From assembly GCA_902554355.1 (NCBI GenBank), contig CACDOC010000003.1, positions 1-64,000 of the forward strand: a stretch of 64,000 nt of DNA. The letters are read 5' to 3'. A program made the translations under genes and the position numbers. Source of the DNA: an uncultured SAR86 cluster bacterium (GTDB lineage: Bacteria > Pseudomonadota > Gammaproteobacteria > Magnimaribacterales > Magnimaribacteraceae). This document shows positions 19,407 through 29,431 of this stretch, piece by piece. The notes under the pieces were generated by a model. It worked only from the letters and a program-made list of their open reading frames with translations, made no database searches and was not told the origin of the DNA. The first letter of the stretch is position 1. Every line of letters starts with the position of its first letter.

Positions 19407-20252
19407 TTGATAGAAAGAATTGATCATCTAATTGTAGCTGTTGAAGATTTAGATACCGCAGAAAGCAACTATACAAAAATTTTTGGTCATAAACCTGTAT
19501 GGAGAGGAGAACACCAATCCCTAGGTACTAAAAACTCAATTTTTAATTTTAATAACCTGTATCTTGAATTGTTAGCTACTAATGGTAGCGGCGCAGGAGC
19601 ATCTTTGGTCAATTCTACTTTAGAAGAAAATGGCGAAGGTTTGGCAGGAATAGTATTTGGTTCAGATAATTTAAAAGAAACAAAAGAACAGCTTTCTCTA
19701 AAGGGTTATGAATTGTCAGGTCTTATAGAAGGAGAAGGATTTGATGTAGATGCAGGAAAGAAAAGAACTTGGGAGAATTTATTTCTTCCTAATGAAATTA
19801 CTAGAGGGTTATTTTCTTTTGCGATAGAACATAAAACAGGAAATCTAGAAACTGCGAATGCCGTTAAACCTGACTCCGTTAATAAATTAGATCATGTAGT
19901 TATTAATACCAATGATGCTGAAGGTTTTATCCAAATTTATGAGAAAGATCTAGAAATAAGACTTGCTCTAGATCAAACAGTGGAGAAGTGGGGCGGGCGA
20001 ATGCTATTTTTTAGATTAAATAAGACCACGATTGAAGTAATTGCTAAATCTGATGAACATGAACCTAAAGATAGTTTATGGGGCCTTGCATGGGATGTTG
20101 AAGATTTAGAGGCTACCCACAAAAGGTTAACTCAATTAGGAATAGAAGCTACTCCTGTTAAAGAGGGAAGAAAACCTAATACACTTGTTTCTACCATTAA
20201 ATCTCATACTTGCAATATACCTACTTTATTTATTCAACACCTCGCTTCTTGA
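19407..20252 (+). CDS. VOC-superfamily protein (two glyoxalase-like modules)
   Basis: IDHLIVAVEDLDTAESNYTKIFG and KLDHVVINTNDAEGFIQIYEKDL; TTG start. Confidence 0.75.
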   Translation: MIERIDHLIVAVEDLDTAESNYTKIFGHKPVWRGEHQSLGTKNSIFNFNNLYLELLATNGSGAGASLVNSTLEENGEGLAGIVFGSDNLKETKEQLSLKGYELSGLIEGEGFDVDAGKKRTWENLFLPNEITRGLFSFAIEHKTGNLETANAVKPDSVNKLDHVVINTNDAEGFIQIYEKDLEIRLALDQTVEKWGGRMLFFRLNKTTIEVIAKSDEHEPKDSLWGLAWDVEDLEATHKRLTQLGIEATPVKEGRKPNTLVSTIKSHTCNIPTLFIQHLAS

Positions 20253-20940
20253 GCTTGTCATATATCCAGTAAGGCGAATAGATTAATAAGAATAAAAAAG
20301 CCCCTATGATAATAAGTAAAGGGATATGTAGTGGCGGATCAGGAAAGAAATCCATGATACTCTGACCTTCTGTAGGTTTTGCCCCCAAATACCAATAATT
20401 TGCTGGCGGTCCTAACAGAAGATTAATCAGATAAATAATTGGAAGTATGCTCAAAGAAACATAAATCCCATTTTTTACTGATTCAAAAGTAGGCCGGTTG
20501 TTTAAAGTAATGCAAGCGTAACCAATGTTCACCATAAGCAACCCATGCCCTAAGAAGAATAGTATGTATTTTGGATCTGGAAAAGTAAGAGTAACATCAG
20601 GCGTTATAAGAGCATTTACTCCACCGCCAATACCCCAAAAGAAAGCAACTTCAAAAAATAATCTTTTTTTTGTTAAAAGAAAAAAACCTATAAAGAATCC
20701 TGAAAGACTACACATATGAATAGGTAGTAATCTTATCCAGGGATAGTCCATGGAGTTCCAGATAAAAGGCTTGATCAATTCAAGCCCAATAATAGAAAGA
20801 CCCAATAGTCGTGCTAGATATTCTTTTTGTGCTTCTGACTTATTTTTGTAAGCGCTTGGAAAAAATACTGCCAAACAAAAAATTAGCAATAACGTAAATA
20901 GGTGAGAAGTTCCGAATATAGTGAAAGGTTGGGCTTCCAT
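20230..20940 (-). CDS. TIGR02206/YwaF-type membrane protein
   Basis: FGTSHLFTLLL, LPIHMCSLSGF, FFWGIGGGVNALITPD. Confidence 0.75.
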   Translation of the reverse strand: MEAQPFTIFGTSHLFTLLLIFCLAVFFPSAYKNKSEAQKEYLARLLGLSIIGLELIKPFIWNSMDYPWIRLLPIHMCSLSGFFIGFFLLTKKRLFFEVAFFWGIGGGVNALITPDVTLTFPDPKYILFFLGHGLLMVNIGYACITLNNRPTFESVKNGIYVSLSILPIIYLINLLLGPPANYWYLGAKPTEGQSIMDFFPDPPLHIPLLIIIGAFLFLLIYSPYWIYDKLKKRGVE

Positions 20941-21004
20941 AATCTGTATTTTAAAGAATAAAAACTAATTTAGTGGATATAATAGATAACAATATAAAAA
21001 AGAA

Positions 21005-22273
21005 ATGAAAAGTATTTCAACAAGTTTCTTTCCAAATATAAATAAAGAAGAAGCAATAACTTTATTTAAAGCCTTCTGCTTCTTTTTCTTTGTCTTGGCT
21101 TCGTGGTATGCACTGCGTCCTGTAAGAAATGAATTAGCCGTTCAAGGCGGTATTAATAATTTACCGTGGCTTTTAACTGGCGTAATGCTGGCTATGTTAA
21201 TTATCAACCCTATCTATTCTTGGCTAGTTTCAAAGGTAGACTCAAAGAAAATAGTACTCTATATCTATTCCTTCTTTATATTGAACTTAATTCTATTTCT
21301 GTCCTTATGGTATGTCTCAAGCGCAGAAGGAAGGATATGGACAGGTAGAGCGTTCTATATCTGGTGTAATGTTTATTCATTCTTCGTGGTGTCTATCTTT
21401 TGGGTAGCTATGATTAATTTTTTTAATCAAACAGATGCTAAAAGATTCTTCGGGATAATAAGTGCTGGCGGATCTTTAGGGGCTTTCTTTGGCTCTTCAG
21501 TTGCTAGGTACTTTTCTACAGAAATTTGTGGAAAAACGAGCATAGATGACCTAGGGCCCATAACTTTAATAGTTTTTTCAATTTTTTCTTTACTCATTGC
21601 GCTCTATTTTTCAAATGCTTTTAGAGCCAGTTCTAGAACCTCAGGACAGGGAGGAGAAATATTAGGCGGTTCTAGTGTTGAAGGTATTAAAAATATAATT
21701 ACTGATCCTTTAATAAGAAATCTAGGGTTTTACGTCATATTATTCACTATGCTGATGACAACTTCTTGGATGATCTCTTTAGGAATTGTAGAAGATTGGT
21801 CTAAAGACCCTTGTGAGAGAACAGCCTTTTTTGCTCGGATCGAGCAAATTGTTACTCCTTTAACTTTATTTATGCAGGTTTTCTTAACTTCATATTTATT
21901 AAGAAATATAGGTATTCTTCCAATAATGATTGCTTATGGAATAATATTTGTTGCCGCTTTTTCTTCTTACGCGCTTTTTCCAACAATCACTACAGTGACT
22001 GCTGTAGCAGTGTGTACAAGGATATTCGAGTACGGATTAAATAAGCCTACCCGTGAAACTTTGTATACAAATTTAGCGAAACAAGACCGATATAAATCAA
22101 CTGTCCTTATAGACACTTTTATCGCTAGATCTGGAGACGTAATAGGTGGCTGGTTCGTAAGAGGCCTTGTAGGTGCAGGGGTAGTAACCTTGTCTGTATC
22201 CTGGGCTGCTTTACCTTTTGCTTTAATGATATCTTTTATAGGATTTAAAGTAGCAAAGGCATCTGAGAACTAA
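21005..22273 (+). CDS. MFS-like transporter of the ADP/ATP (nucleotide) translocase-like family
   Basis: ASWYALRPVRNELAVQGG, NLPWLLTGVMLAML, 12 TM-like. Confidence 0.65.
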   Translation: MKSISTSFFPNINKEEAITLFKAFCFFFFVLASWYALRPVRNELAVQGGINNLPWLLTGVMLAMLIINPIYSWLVSKVDSKKIVLYIYSFFILNLILFLSLWYVSSAEGRIWTGRAFYIWCNVYSFFVVSIFWVAMINFFNQTDAKRFFGIISAGGSLGAFFGSSVARYFSTEICGKTSIDDLGPITLIVFSIFSLLIALYFSNAFRASSRTSGQGGEILGGSSVEGIKNIITDPLIRNLGFYVILFTMLMTTSWMISLGIVEDWSKDPCERTAFFARIEQIVTPLTLFMQVFLTSYLLRNIGILPIMIAYGIIFVAAFSSYALFPTITTVTAVAVCTRIFEYGLNKPTRETLYTNLAKQDRYKSTVLIDTFIARSGDVIGGWFVRGLVGAGVVTLSVSWAALPFALMISFIGFKVAKASEN

Positions 22274-22590
22274 TGACAGAAAATTATATCCAGGTTGCTG
22301 ACATTACTGATATTGATTTAAATCATTCATTATCTGTTGACGTCGATGGACAAGCTATCCTGATTTGTAATACGGAAAATGGTGTATTTGCTGTTGAAGA
22401 TAGGTGCACGCATGCAGATATTCCTTTATGCGGAGGCCAGATAGTTGGAAATTTTATAACTTGCCCACTTCACGGAGCAGTATTTGATTTATCCGATGGT
22501 TCAGTTCAATCACCACCTGCATTTGAGGATCTTGAAACCTATGAAGTGAAGATTGATGGCACTTCTGTAAGTGTTAAAAAATCAAAATAA
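22273..22590 (+). CDS. Rieske [2Fe-2S] ferredoxin-like protein
   Basis: CTHADIPLCGG and CPLHGAVFD cluster ligands. Confidence 0.92.
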   Translation: MTENYIQVADITDIDLNHSLSVDVDGQAILICNTENGVFAVEDRCTHADIPLCGGQIVGNFITCPLHGAVFDLSDGSVQSPPAFEDLETYEVKIDGTSVSVKKSK

Positions 22591-22616
22591 GAGTAAAGTA
22601 ATATCTAAAAAAACTA

Positions 22617-23447
22617 ATGAAGCTTAAATTTATAGAAATAGAGAAGATTTCAGAGAGCGTTAGGAAAGTTTATTTGAATCGACCAGATAAAAGAAATGCT
22701 TTATGCAATCCTTTGAGGCAGGAGCTCTTTCACAGCCTTGAAGAGCTTGATAATGATAGAGAAGTCAAAGTTATTATAATTGCTGGAAAGGGTTCCTGTT
22801 TTTGTGCTGGTTATGACCTTTCTTACAATAATGCAGAAGATTTACCTTTTCATACTAGCAAAACAGATGGGTTTTGGCCGAGGCATGTAACCGATGGCGC
22901 TTTTAAGATTTGGGATTTATCTACACCCGTTATCGCCGAAGTTCATGGCTATTGTTTAGCAGGAGGTACTGAATTGGCAGCGTCATGTGATTTAGTGTAT
23001 GTAGCTGAAGATGCAGAAATTGGTTATCCCGTTGTAAGGTCGATGAGTCCACCAGACAACCAATTCTTTCCTTGGTTAATGGGTATGAGAAATGCTATGG
23101 AAATGATGCTAACGGGTGAATCCATATCAGGAGAAGAGGCAGTTTCTTACGGCTTTGCTAATAAGTGCTTTGACAAAGAATCTTTATCAGACGAAGTAAT
23201 AAAAATCGCTGAGAAAGTTGCAAAAGTACCTTCAGATATTCAAGCAATTAATAAACGTGCGGTTCATAGACAAATGGAAGCCATGGGGATGAGAAATGGA
23301 ATAAGAGCAGGAACTGAGATGCAGGCTTTAGCTATGCACTCTAAATCTACTCAAGAACATTTAAAAGAATTGGCTTCAGGTCTTAAAGAAGCTTTAACTA
23401 AAAGAGATAAAGAATTTGGTGATTACCGAACTAAAGAAAAAGACTAA
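22617..23447 (+). CDS. Enoyl-CoA hydratase/isomerase family protein
   Basis: NRPDKRNAL, GSCFCAGYDL, GYCLAGGTELAASCD. Confidence 0.88.
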   Translation: MKLKFIEIEKISESVRKVYLNRPDKRNALCNPLRQELFHSLEELDNDREVKVIIIAGKGSCFCAGYDLSYNNAEDLPFHTSKTDGFWPRHVTDGAFKIWDLSTPVIAEVHGYCLAGGTELAASCDLVYVAEDAEIGYPVVRSMSPPDNQFFPWLMGMRNAMEMMLTGESISGEEAVSYGFANKCFDKESLSDEVIKIAEKVAKVPSDIQAINKRAVHRQMEAMGMRNGIRAGTEMQALAMHSKSTQEHLKELASGLKEALTKRDKEFGDYRTKEKD

Positions 23448-23796
23448 ATATTTAATAGTTCTTCTATTGGTAATCCAAATTTCCTGTTCATCTTCAGAAG
23501 AAAATCAAGGAGCAACTTGGGTTGGTCCCGCTGACTTCATGCATGTGACTAAAGATAAAATGGAAATGACCTACGCAGTAGATGTTGTTGGGCAGAAGAT
23601 GTATCTAAATAGTTTTTACGAAGTTATAAAGAAAGGAACAGAAACTGTAATTTTTAAAATTAAAGTAACAGATCTTGAATTTGGAGAACGAAAAGACGGT
23701 ATATCCTTTTGTAGAGTTTGGGGAACCATTGATGATTCAGGGATAGAAAGTTATTTACTAGCGCAGGATTGTTTAGCAGTACAAAGCAAAGATTAG
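23416..23796 (+). CDS. Putative lipoprotein
   Basis: Signal peptide with lipobox IQISCSS; start overlaps upstream gene. Confidence 0.6.
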   Translation: MVITELKKKTKYLIVLLLVIQISCSSSEENQGATWVGPADFMHVTKDKMEMTYAVDVVGQKMYLNSFYEVIKKGTETVIFKIKVTDLEFGERKDGISFCRVWGTIDDSGIESYLLAQDCLAVQSKD

Positions 23797-24578
23797 ATTA
23801 AACCTTCGTAGGAACCGCCATCAAGTTGAATATTCTGCCCAGAAATAAAACTAGCTTGTTGGCTGCATAAAAAAGCACAGGTAGCTCCAAACTCTTCTGG
23901 CTTACCAAATCTATTAGCTGCAATAGAACTAGCAATTTGAGACCTTGCTTCATCTCTAGAAATATTCTGATTTTTCATGAGCATTTCTGTCATGAATACT
24001 TGCCTATCAGTATCAAATCTTTCTGGCAAAAGATTATTAATAGTGACATTGTCTTTGGCTACTTCCTTAGATATGCCCTTAGAAAATGCTGTAAGGCCTG
24101 TTCTAGCCGAAGTTGAAAGCGACATCATAGGATGAGGTGATTTAACCATTGCAGAGGTAATATTAATAATTCTTCCGAACTTTCTTTGTTTCATTCCAGG
24201 AAGGAGGGCTTGTATCATAAATATAGCTGCCAACATATTGGATTCTAAAGCTTCTAACCATGCGTCTTTATCAGTATCTAAAAAATTTACTGGAGGAGGT
24301 CCGTTATTATTATTAATTAAAATATCAGCATCAGGACAACTTTCTACGATTTTTTCTCTTCCTTCTTCAGTATTAAGATCAGCTACTACCATCGCAATTT
24401 TATTTTCATCAATTAAAGATAGTTCTTCAAAAGTCTCTTTAAGAGAGTCTTCACCTCGAGCATTTATAACTACAGAGACGCCTTCCATCATCAGGCTCTT
24501 AGCGCACGCTTTCCCTAATCCCTTAGAAGAGGCACATACAATTGCTTTTCTATCTTTAATGCCTAAATCCATAAGCAA
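23793..24578 (-). CDS. SDR family oxidoreductase
   Basis: CASSKGLGKACA, INNNNGPPP, C-terminal ISGQNIQLDGG. Confidence 0.85.
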   Translation of the reverse strand: MLMDLGIKDRKAIVCASSKGLGKACAKSLMMEGVSVVINARGEDSLKETFEELSLIDENKIAMVVADLNTEEGREKIVESCPDADILINNNNGPPPVNFLDTDKDAWLEALESNMLAAIFMIQALLPGMKQRKFGRIINITSAMVKSPHPMMSLSTSARTGLTAFSKGISKEVAKDNVTINNLLPERFDTDRQVFMTEMLMKNQNISRDEARSQIASSIAANRFGKPEEFGATCAFLCSQQASFISGQNIQLDGGSYEGLI

Positions 24579-24583
24579 GTATT

Positions 24584-25108
24584 CTAAGTTCTATTAACAA
24601 ATTCTTTCTCACTATCTTCTACCTTTGAGAAATCCTCTTTATCTTTAAAGGTTTGCTCAACCCAATTTAGAGCTTCTTCTTCTGTCATGTTGGGGTCCCA
24701 TAATTCCGTTTGAGGTTGAATTACATGCCAAGGAGTATCGAAAAAAACCTCTAAAGCATTACCTTCGGGGTCGTTAAAATATAGAGATAAAGCATTGCCA
24801 TGGCATAACGGCAGATATTCCGAACCTCTTGCATCAAGGTTTTGTTTAACTTTTTTAACTTCTTCAAATGTTCTAACTCTAAAGGAAATATGGTTGAGTT
24901 GAGTAGAATGTTCTAAATCTTGACGCTGTACTGAGAAACCTATTTGATGATGTTCATCTGGATCTGTGCTCATGAAAATTATTTCTGGTCCTGAGCCTCC
25001 TATGAGGCCTTGATCACTAACTTTAAAACCAAATACTTCTGAATAAAATTTTATAATTTCTTTAGAGTCTTTAATATTTAATATAGTGTGAGATATTTCT
25101 AATTTCAT
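24584..25108 (-). CDS. VOC family protein (extradiol-dioxygenase-like)
   Basis: SHTILNIKDSKEIIKFYSEVFGF, NHISFRVRTFEEV, FNDPEGNALEVF. Confidence 0.75.
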   Translation of the reverse strand: MKLEISHTILNIKDSKEIIKFYSEVFGFKVSDQGLIGGSGPEIIFMSTDPDEHHQIGFSVQRQDLEHSTQLNHISFRVRTFEEVKKVKQNLDARGSEYLPLCHGNALSLYFNDPEGNALEVFFDTPWHVIQPQTELWDPNMTEEEALNWVEQTFKDKEDFSKVEDSEKEFVNRT

Positions 25109-25123
25109 AACTTTATAAGAGTT

Positions 25124-26638
25124 TTATTGCATTCTAATCTTTAAATCTTCAATTATTTGTTCTAAAGATACATCATTTCCACTGCATCCATAAATATATT
25201 TATCAGGCCTTATAACGAAGACATCACCAAGCTCTAAGAAGTCTGCTGCCCAGGGATTAGAAATTATCATTTCATTGTCCAAGGTAAGATAAGTGCAGTT
25301 AAGTTTATTTAAGAAATCTTTATACACTTCATTTATAGTTATTTCATTTTTTGAAATTAAGGTAAAACCTTCTCCAAACAAATCATCCCTTCTTTCCATT
25401 ATTTCACCATCTTTATACACAACTATCTGTGGAAATAGCTGACCTGCAGCCATAGATTCTTTTGCTTTTCCTTCAAAGAACAATCCTTCATCTAAATTAG
25501 GTAAAACAAATGATCCATATCCTTTTGCAATCAACTCTTGAGGAACATCATTATGATCCTCGGCTTGAGCATAAGCTTCCATTAATTCTCCAATCCCAGC
25601 AGAGTTTTCAACCACAAATTTGGCATGCGGTCTTCTTTCTTGTTGATAAGAGTCTAATAAAGCATCAGAAAAACCATTATTAAGCACATAAGAGATTTTC
25701 CAAGAAAGATTAAAAGCATCCCTGTAACCAGACATCATACCTTCTCCCATGAAGGGTGGGTTTTGATGTGCCGCATCTCCTATCAAAAAACAATTTCCTT
25801 GTCTAAAATCATGCGCTAATACTGAATGGAATTGATAAATGGCCTTTCTAATTATTTTATATTCCTCAGGATTGAGCCATCTTTCTACAAGCTCTTGTAT
25901 TTTTTTATCATCTTGGAAATCATTTTTATCTTCATCTTCATAAATAATAAATTCCCACCTTCTAAAGGGCAGATGTGCAGGAATAAAAGTACCAATTCTT
26001 TCAGGATCACAAACTTGAATGGCTTTGTCATCTAATCTATTTGGTGCAGTTAATTCAGCGTCAACAATTACCCAGTCACGATTATAATCAAGGTCTTCTT
26101 GAGTAATCTTTAGTAATTTTCTAAGAGTGCTGGACCCACCATCCGCACCAATTAAATATTTACATGAGTATTCAACTTCAGATGAGTCTTCTAGGTTTTT
26201 AATCGAAAATAGGACATCTTTTTCACGATTTTTAACATTCAATAGTTCATGTTGCAATAAAGTGGTAATAGAAGTCCCCTCTATCTTTTTTCTAATTTTT
26301 TTATCTGTATAGGGTTGATGAAAAAATCTCATCGGAGCCCACCCATTAGGCGTTGTGAATCCCTTTAAATTAATTGCTTCTCCAATAAAATTAAGATTCT
26401 CATCAACGAATCCCGCTCCACCTACTTCAGAACTATTTCTTATATAGATATCTTCTATATCAACTTCTTGTGTCATTCTTAGACCTTGATCGCTAATACT
26501 TACGGCTCTAGGTAATGAATATATTTCTTTATCTCTATCTATAGCCAGAACTCGTAAACCTCTTTTTTCTAATAGCAACGCAGCAAAGCTTCCTACAGGA
26601 CCCAATCCTACTATCGCTACATCATAGTCGTGATTCAT
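25124..26638 (-). CDS. FAD-dependent aromatic hydroxylase (MhpA-like)
   Basis: VAIVGLGPVGSFAALLLEKRG, GADGGSSTLRK, FLIGDAAHQNPPFMGEGMMSGYRDAFNLSWK. Confidence 0.85.
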   Translation of the reverse strand: MNHDYDVAIVGLGPVGSFAALLLEKRGLRVLAIDRDKEIYSLPRAVSISDQGLRMTQEVDIEDIYIRNSSEVGGAGFVDENLNFIGEAINLKGFTTPNGWAPMRFFHQPYTDKKIRKKIEGTSITTLLQHELLNVKNREKDVLFSIKNLEDSSEVEYSCKYLIGADGGSSTLRKLLKITQEDLDYNRDWVIVDAELTAPNRLDDKAIQVCDPERIGTFIPAHLPFRRWEFIIYEDEDKNDFQDDKKIQELVERWLNPEEYKIIRKAIYQFHSVLAHDFRQGNCFLIGDAAHQNPPFMGEGMMSGYRDAFNLSWKISYVLNNGFSDALLDSYQQERRPHAKFVVENSAGIGELMEAYAQAEDHNDVPQELIAKGYGSFVLPNLDEGLFFEGKAKESMAAGQLFPQIVVYKDGEIMERRDDLFGEGFTLISKNEITINEVYKDFLNKLNCTYLTLDNEMIISNPWAADFLELGDVFVIRPDKYIYGCSGNDVSLEQIIEDLKIRMQ

Positions 26639-27558
26639 TTAGATTTTTCTAATTGGGTATATATTTCTTTTAGGCTAGATTGAGTAGAAAAAGTTTTATG
26701 TAAGTCATCTATACCTTTGGTAAGTATAGGATGTGAAGCGTTATCAATAGCTACTTTGAATGACTCTCTATTCAATAAGTTAAAATAATATTTTTTAATA
26801 AAGGGTTTATCTGCCAATAGAAGGTTACCCCAACCGCATTCATGAAAACGATGAAGAATAACAGCCCAACTAATATCTGCTAATGTGAATTCTTCACCAA
26901 CTATCCATAAAGATTTTTTACCTTCTAAGTGTTTCTCTAAATCATATAAGTGTTGATTCAAATTAAAAAAAGAAGATTTAAGTAATTTCGAAAAAGGAAA
27001 TAGAGAACTAAAAATTTTCATACCAAAAGTTTTAAAAGCAAAGAAACCAATGACTCTCTCTTTCATGGGATGAGTTCTTAAACCAATAAATATTTCTTTG
27101 AAGGGTACGTATCTCATCATTGCCACAAATAATGGAAAAGTTAGCGGTGCCACGCTGTTTCCGGCATATTTATCTTGATTTTTTAAAGGATTACCAATTA
27201 AAGATGATTTCTCGACCCAGTAATCCATGTTTTCCTTATCATTCTCAGAAGAAGGTAGGATATTTTTATTATCTGTGTGCTCTACTAGATAATAGATTTG
27301 TTCGTGCGATTCATAGATGGGCCTTCCCTTGTGTAATAAAACAGGAACAGTGGCCCCTGGATTTATCTTTAAAAACCTTTTAGAAGCTACTTCGTATTTG
27401 CCAGTTTCAATTAGATCTATATGTTCAGATCTATAATCTAAGCCTATTTCTTCAAGACAAAGTCGAACCTTTCTTGAGCATATAGAAAAATTATTGTGAT
27501 ACAGAACCCAATCGTCGGAAGTTTCTTCAACTACGTAGTTTTGAAGACCTGTAGTCAT
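26635..27558 (-). CDS. Glutathione S-transferase family protein
   Basis: Thioredoxin-like N-terminus SICSRKVRLCLEEIGLDYR, PGATVPVL, ESHEQIYYL. Confidence 0.8.
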   Translation of the reverse strand: MTTGLQNYVVEETSDDWVLYHNNFSICSRKVRLCLEEIGLDYRSEHIDLIETGKYEVASKRFLKINPGATVPVLLHKGRPIYESHEQIYYLVEHTDNKNILPSSENDKENMDYWVEKSSLIGNPLKNQDKYAGNSVAPLTFPLFVAMMRYVPFKEIFIGLRTHPMKERVIGFFAFKTFGMKIFSSLFPFSKLLKSSFFNLNQHLYDLEKHLEGKKSLWIVGEEFTLADISWAVILHRFHECGWGNLLLADKPFIKKYYFNLLNRESFKVAIDNASHPILTKGIDDLHKTFSTQSSLKEIYTQLEKSK

Positions 27559-27569
27559 CTTAAAGGAGT

Positions 27570-28340
27570 TTATATTATTAGATGATGACCACCATCCATC
27601 AGCATTGTCTCTCCAGTTACTACTTTATTAGTACCTATGAAACTATATATTCCTTCAGCTACTTGTTCAGGAGTGACTGTTAGTTTTAATGGAGTATTAT
27701 TAGTTAAATTTTCTAGGGCTGCATTATAAAGATCGTCACCCATACCATTTCTTAACCAATCACCTTGAATAAAACCTGGGCATATAGCATTTACCCTAAT
27801 TGGTCCTAAATTTCTGGCCATAGACATGGTCATGGTATTCAAGGCTCCTTTAGAGCATCCGTAAGCCAAACAGCTACCTATACCTTTTATCCCAGCTATT
27901 GAAGAGATATTTACAACACTTGGATTATCGCTATCTAGTAAGGATTCTCTGCAGGCTCTAACCATTTGAAAGGGTCCCACAACATTGATCTTATAAATAC
28001 GTAAAAAATCATCTGCATCAAGACCATCTAAATCACCATGGTTAAAAACAAATTTAGTAGTACCAGCATTATTTACAAGAGCATCTATTCTTCCCCATTT
28101 AGCTATTGTTTCTTTTGCTGTATTTATACATGCTTCGTTATCTCCAACATCAGCAGATATGGCTAATGCTTCAGCTCCTAACCCTTCACATTCTTTGACA
28201 ATATTATTGGCATCTTCAATTGAGCTTGTGCAAGTTATGGTCACATTCCAGCCCTTTGAAGCTAAAAGTTTTGCTGTAGCAGCTCCTACACCTCTACTAC
28301 CACCTGTTATTATTCCAACTGGTTTATCACTTTTGTTCAT
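27570..28340 (-). CDS. SDR family oxidoreductase
   Basis: ITGGSRGVGAATA, NNAGT, YGCSKGAL. Confidence 0.88.
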   Translation of the reverse strand: MNKSDKPVGIITGGSRGVGAATAKLLASKGWNVTITCTSSIEDANNIVKECEGLGAEALAISADVGDNEACINTAKETIAKWGRIDALVNNAGTTKFVFNHGDLDGLDADDFLRIYKINVVGPFQMVRACRESLLDSDNPSVVNISSIAGIKGIGSCLAYGCSKGALNTMTMSMARNLGPIRVNAICPGFIQGDWLRNGMGDDLYNAALENLTNNTPLKLTVTPEQVAEGIYSFIGTNKVVTGETMLMDGGHHLII

Positions 28341-28342
28341 CT

Positions 28343-29353
28343 TTAAGTACCCTCCTTATTTCCAAATGTTTCAGAAATAGCTGCCCCCCATTGTGATGGT
28401 CCGAACTCTGGATAGTCAGGATCTCCATCGTCCATAGGATTCAGTATTTGTGGTGGGATGCTATTATCTAAATAATCTCCATCGGTCTGATGTTCATGCA
28501 CTTGTTTAAAAGGACTTCTCCAATAATCAAAGATTTGACTACCTTGATAATGACGACCCACGCCCCATTCTAACTCATAGTCGTATTCTTTCGCTTTTCT
28601 TTTCAATAGCTCATGCCCCATAAAAACATCATCAATGTTTAACATTTCAAAAGATACATGATTTAAACCGGCAATACCTTCAGATACAAGGTGAGCATTT
28701 AACCAAAAAATTGAATGATGATCGGTTGGAGTAGAACCTTTGTCTAATCTAGCAAAGATTCCTACAGTTACTGGGTCTTCGCCTAGAGGTGCTGGTGGTT
28801 GTAATATATCTGTAGCTATTATGCCTAAATGTTCGTTATACCATTTCAATGATTTTTCTATATCAAGAGAGTTAATACCGTAATGTCCAAATCTAATTAT
28901 TCTAGGTGTATCTCCTTTGTTAAACCTTTTCAATTGATTTACTCTGTTGATTTGTCCACCTTCATTCGTTGGAAAGGGTTTAGGTAATTCGTCTATTTTT
29001 CTATCTTTTATACCAAAAACAACCTCAACTCCTATTCCATCCGGGTCTTTAGCTTTAGTTATAAAGCCCTCACCAGGCGTAGTTAATTCTTCAATATCAC
29101 TAAATGCACCTGACTTACTTAGTGTTTTTAAATCTTCCATAGAAGCTGCTTTAAAGGCAGTCGAAATAAATTTCTTTTCACCCTTTTTGCATATTTCTAT
29201 AAATTGTTGAGGACCATCTCCTCTCATAATTAAAGTATCATCAGATTTCGAAACTGTATGCATGCCAAAATGTATTAGAAATTGTTCCTGTATGTCTAAG
29301 TCAGGACATTGAAGGGTAGGGTAAGCTACATCTGTTACTTTTATTACAGGCAT
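28343..29353 (-). CDS. Two-module VOC protein, type I extradiol ring-cleavage dioxygenase-like
   Basis: FGHYGINSLDIEKSLKWYNEHLG, GLNHVSFEMLNIDDV, VHEHQ. Confidence 0.7.
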   Translation of the reverse strand: MPVIKVTDVAYPTLQCPDLDIQEQFLIHFGMHTVSKSDDTLIMRGDGPQQFIEICKKGEKKFISTAFKAASMEDLKTLSKSGAFSDIEELTTPGEGFITKAKDPDGIGVEVVFGIKDRKIDELPKPFPTNEGGQINRVNQLKRFNKGDTPRIIRFGHYGINSLDIEKSLKWYNEHLGIIATDILQPPAPLGEDPVTVGIFARLDKGSTPTDHHSIFWLNAHLVSEGIAGLNHVSFEMLNIDDVFMGHELLKRKAKEYDYELEWGVGRHYQGSQIFDYWRSPFKQVHEHQTDGDYLDNSIPPQILNPMDDGDPDYPEFGPSQWGAAISETFGNKEGT

Positions 29354-29431
29354 TTGTTTTGCTCCATCATCAATAACACTCTCTGTAAATAACCAGAAAG
29401 ACCTTTAAGATAGGGTGTTAAATTATTCATA

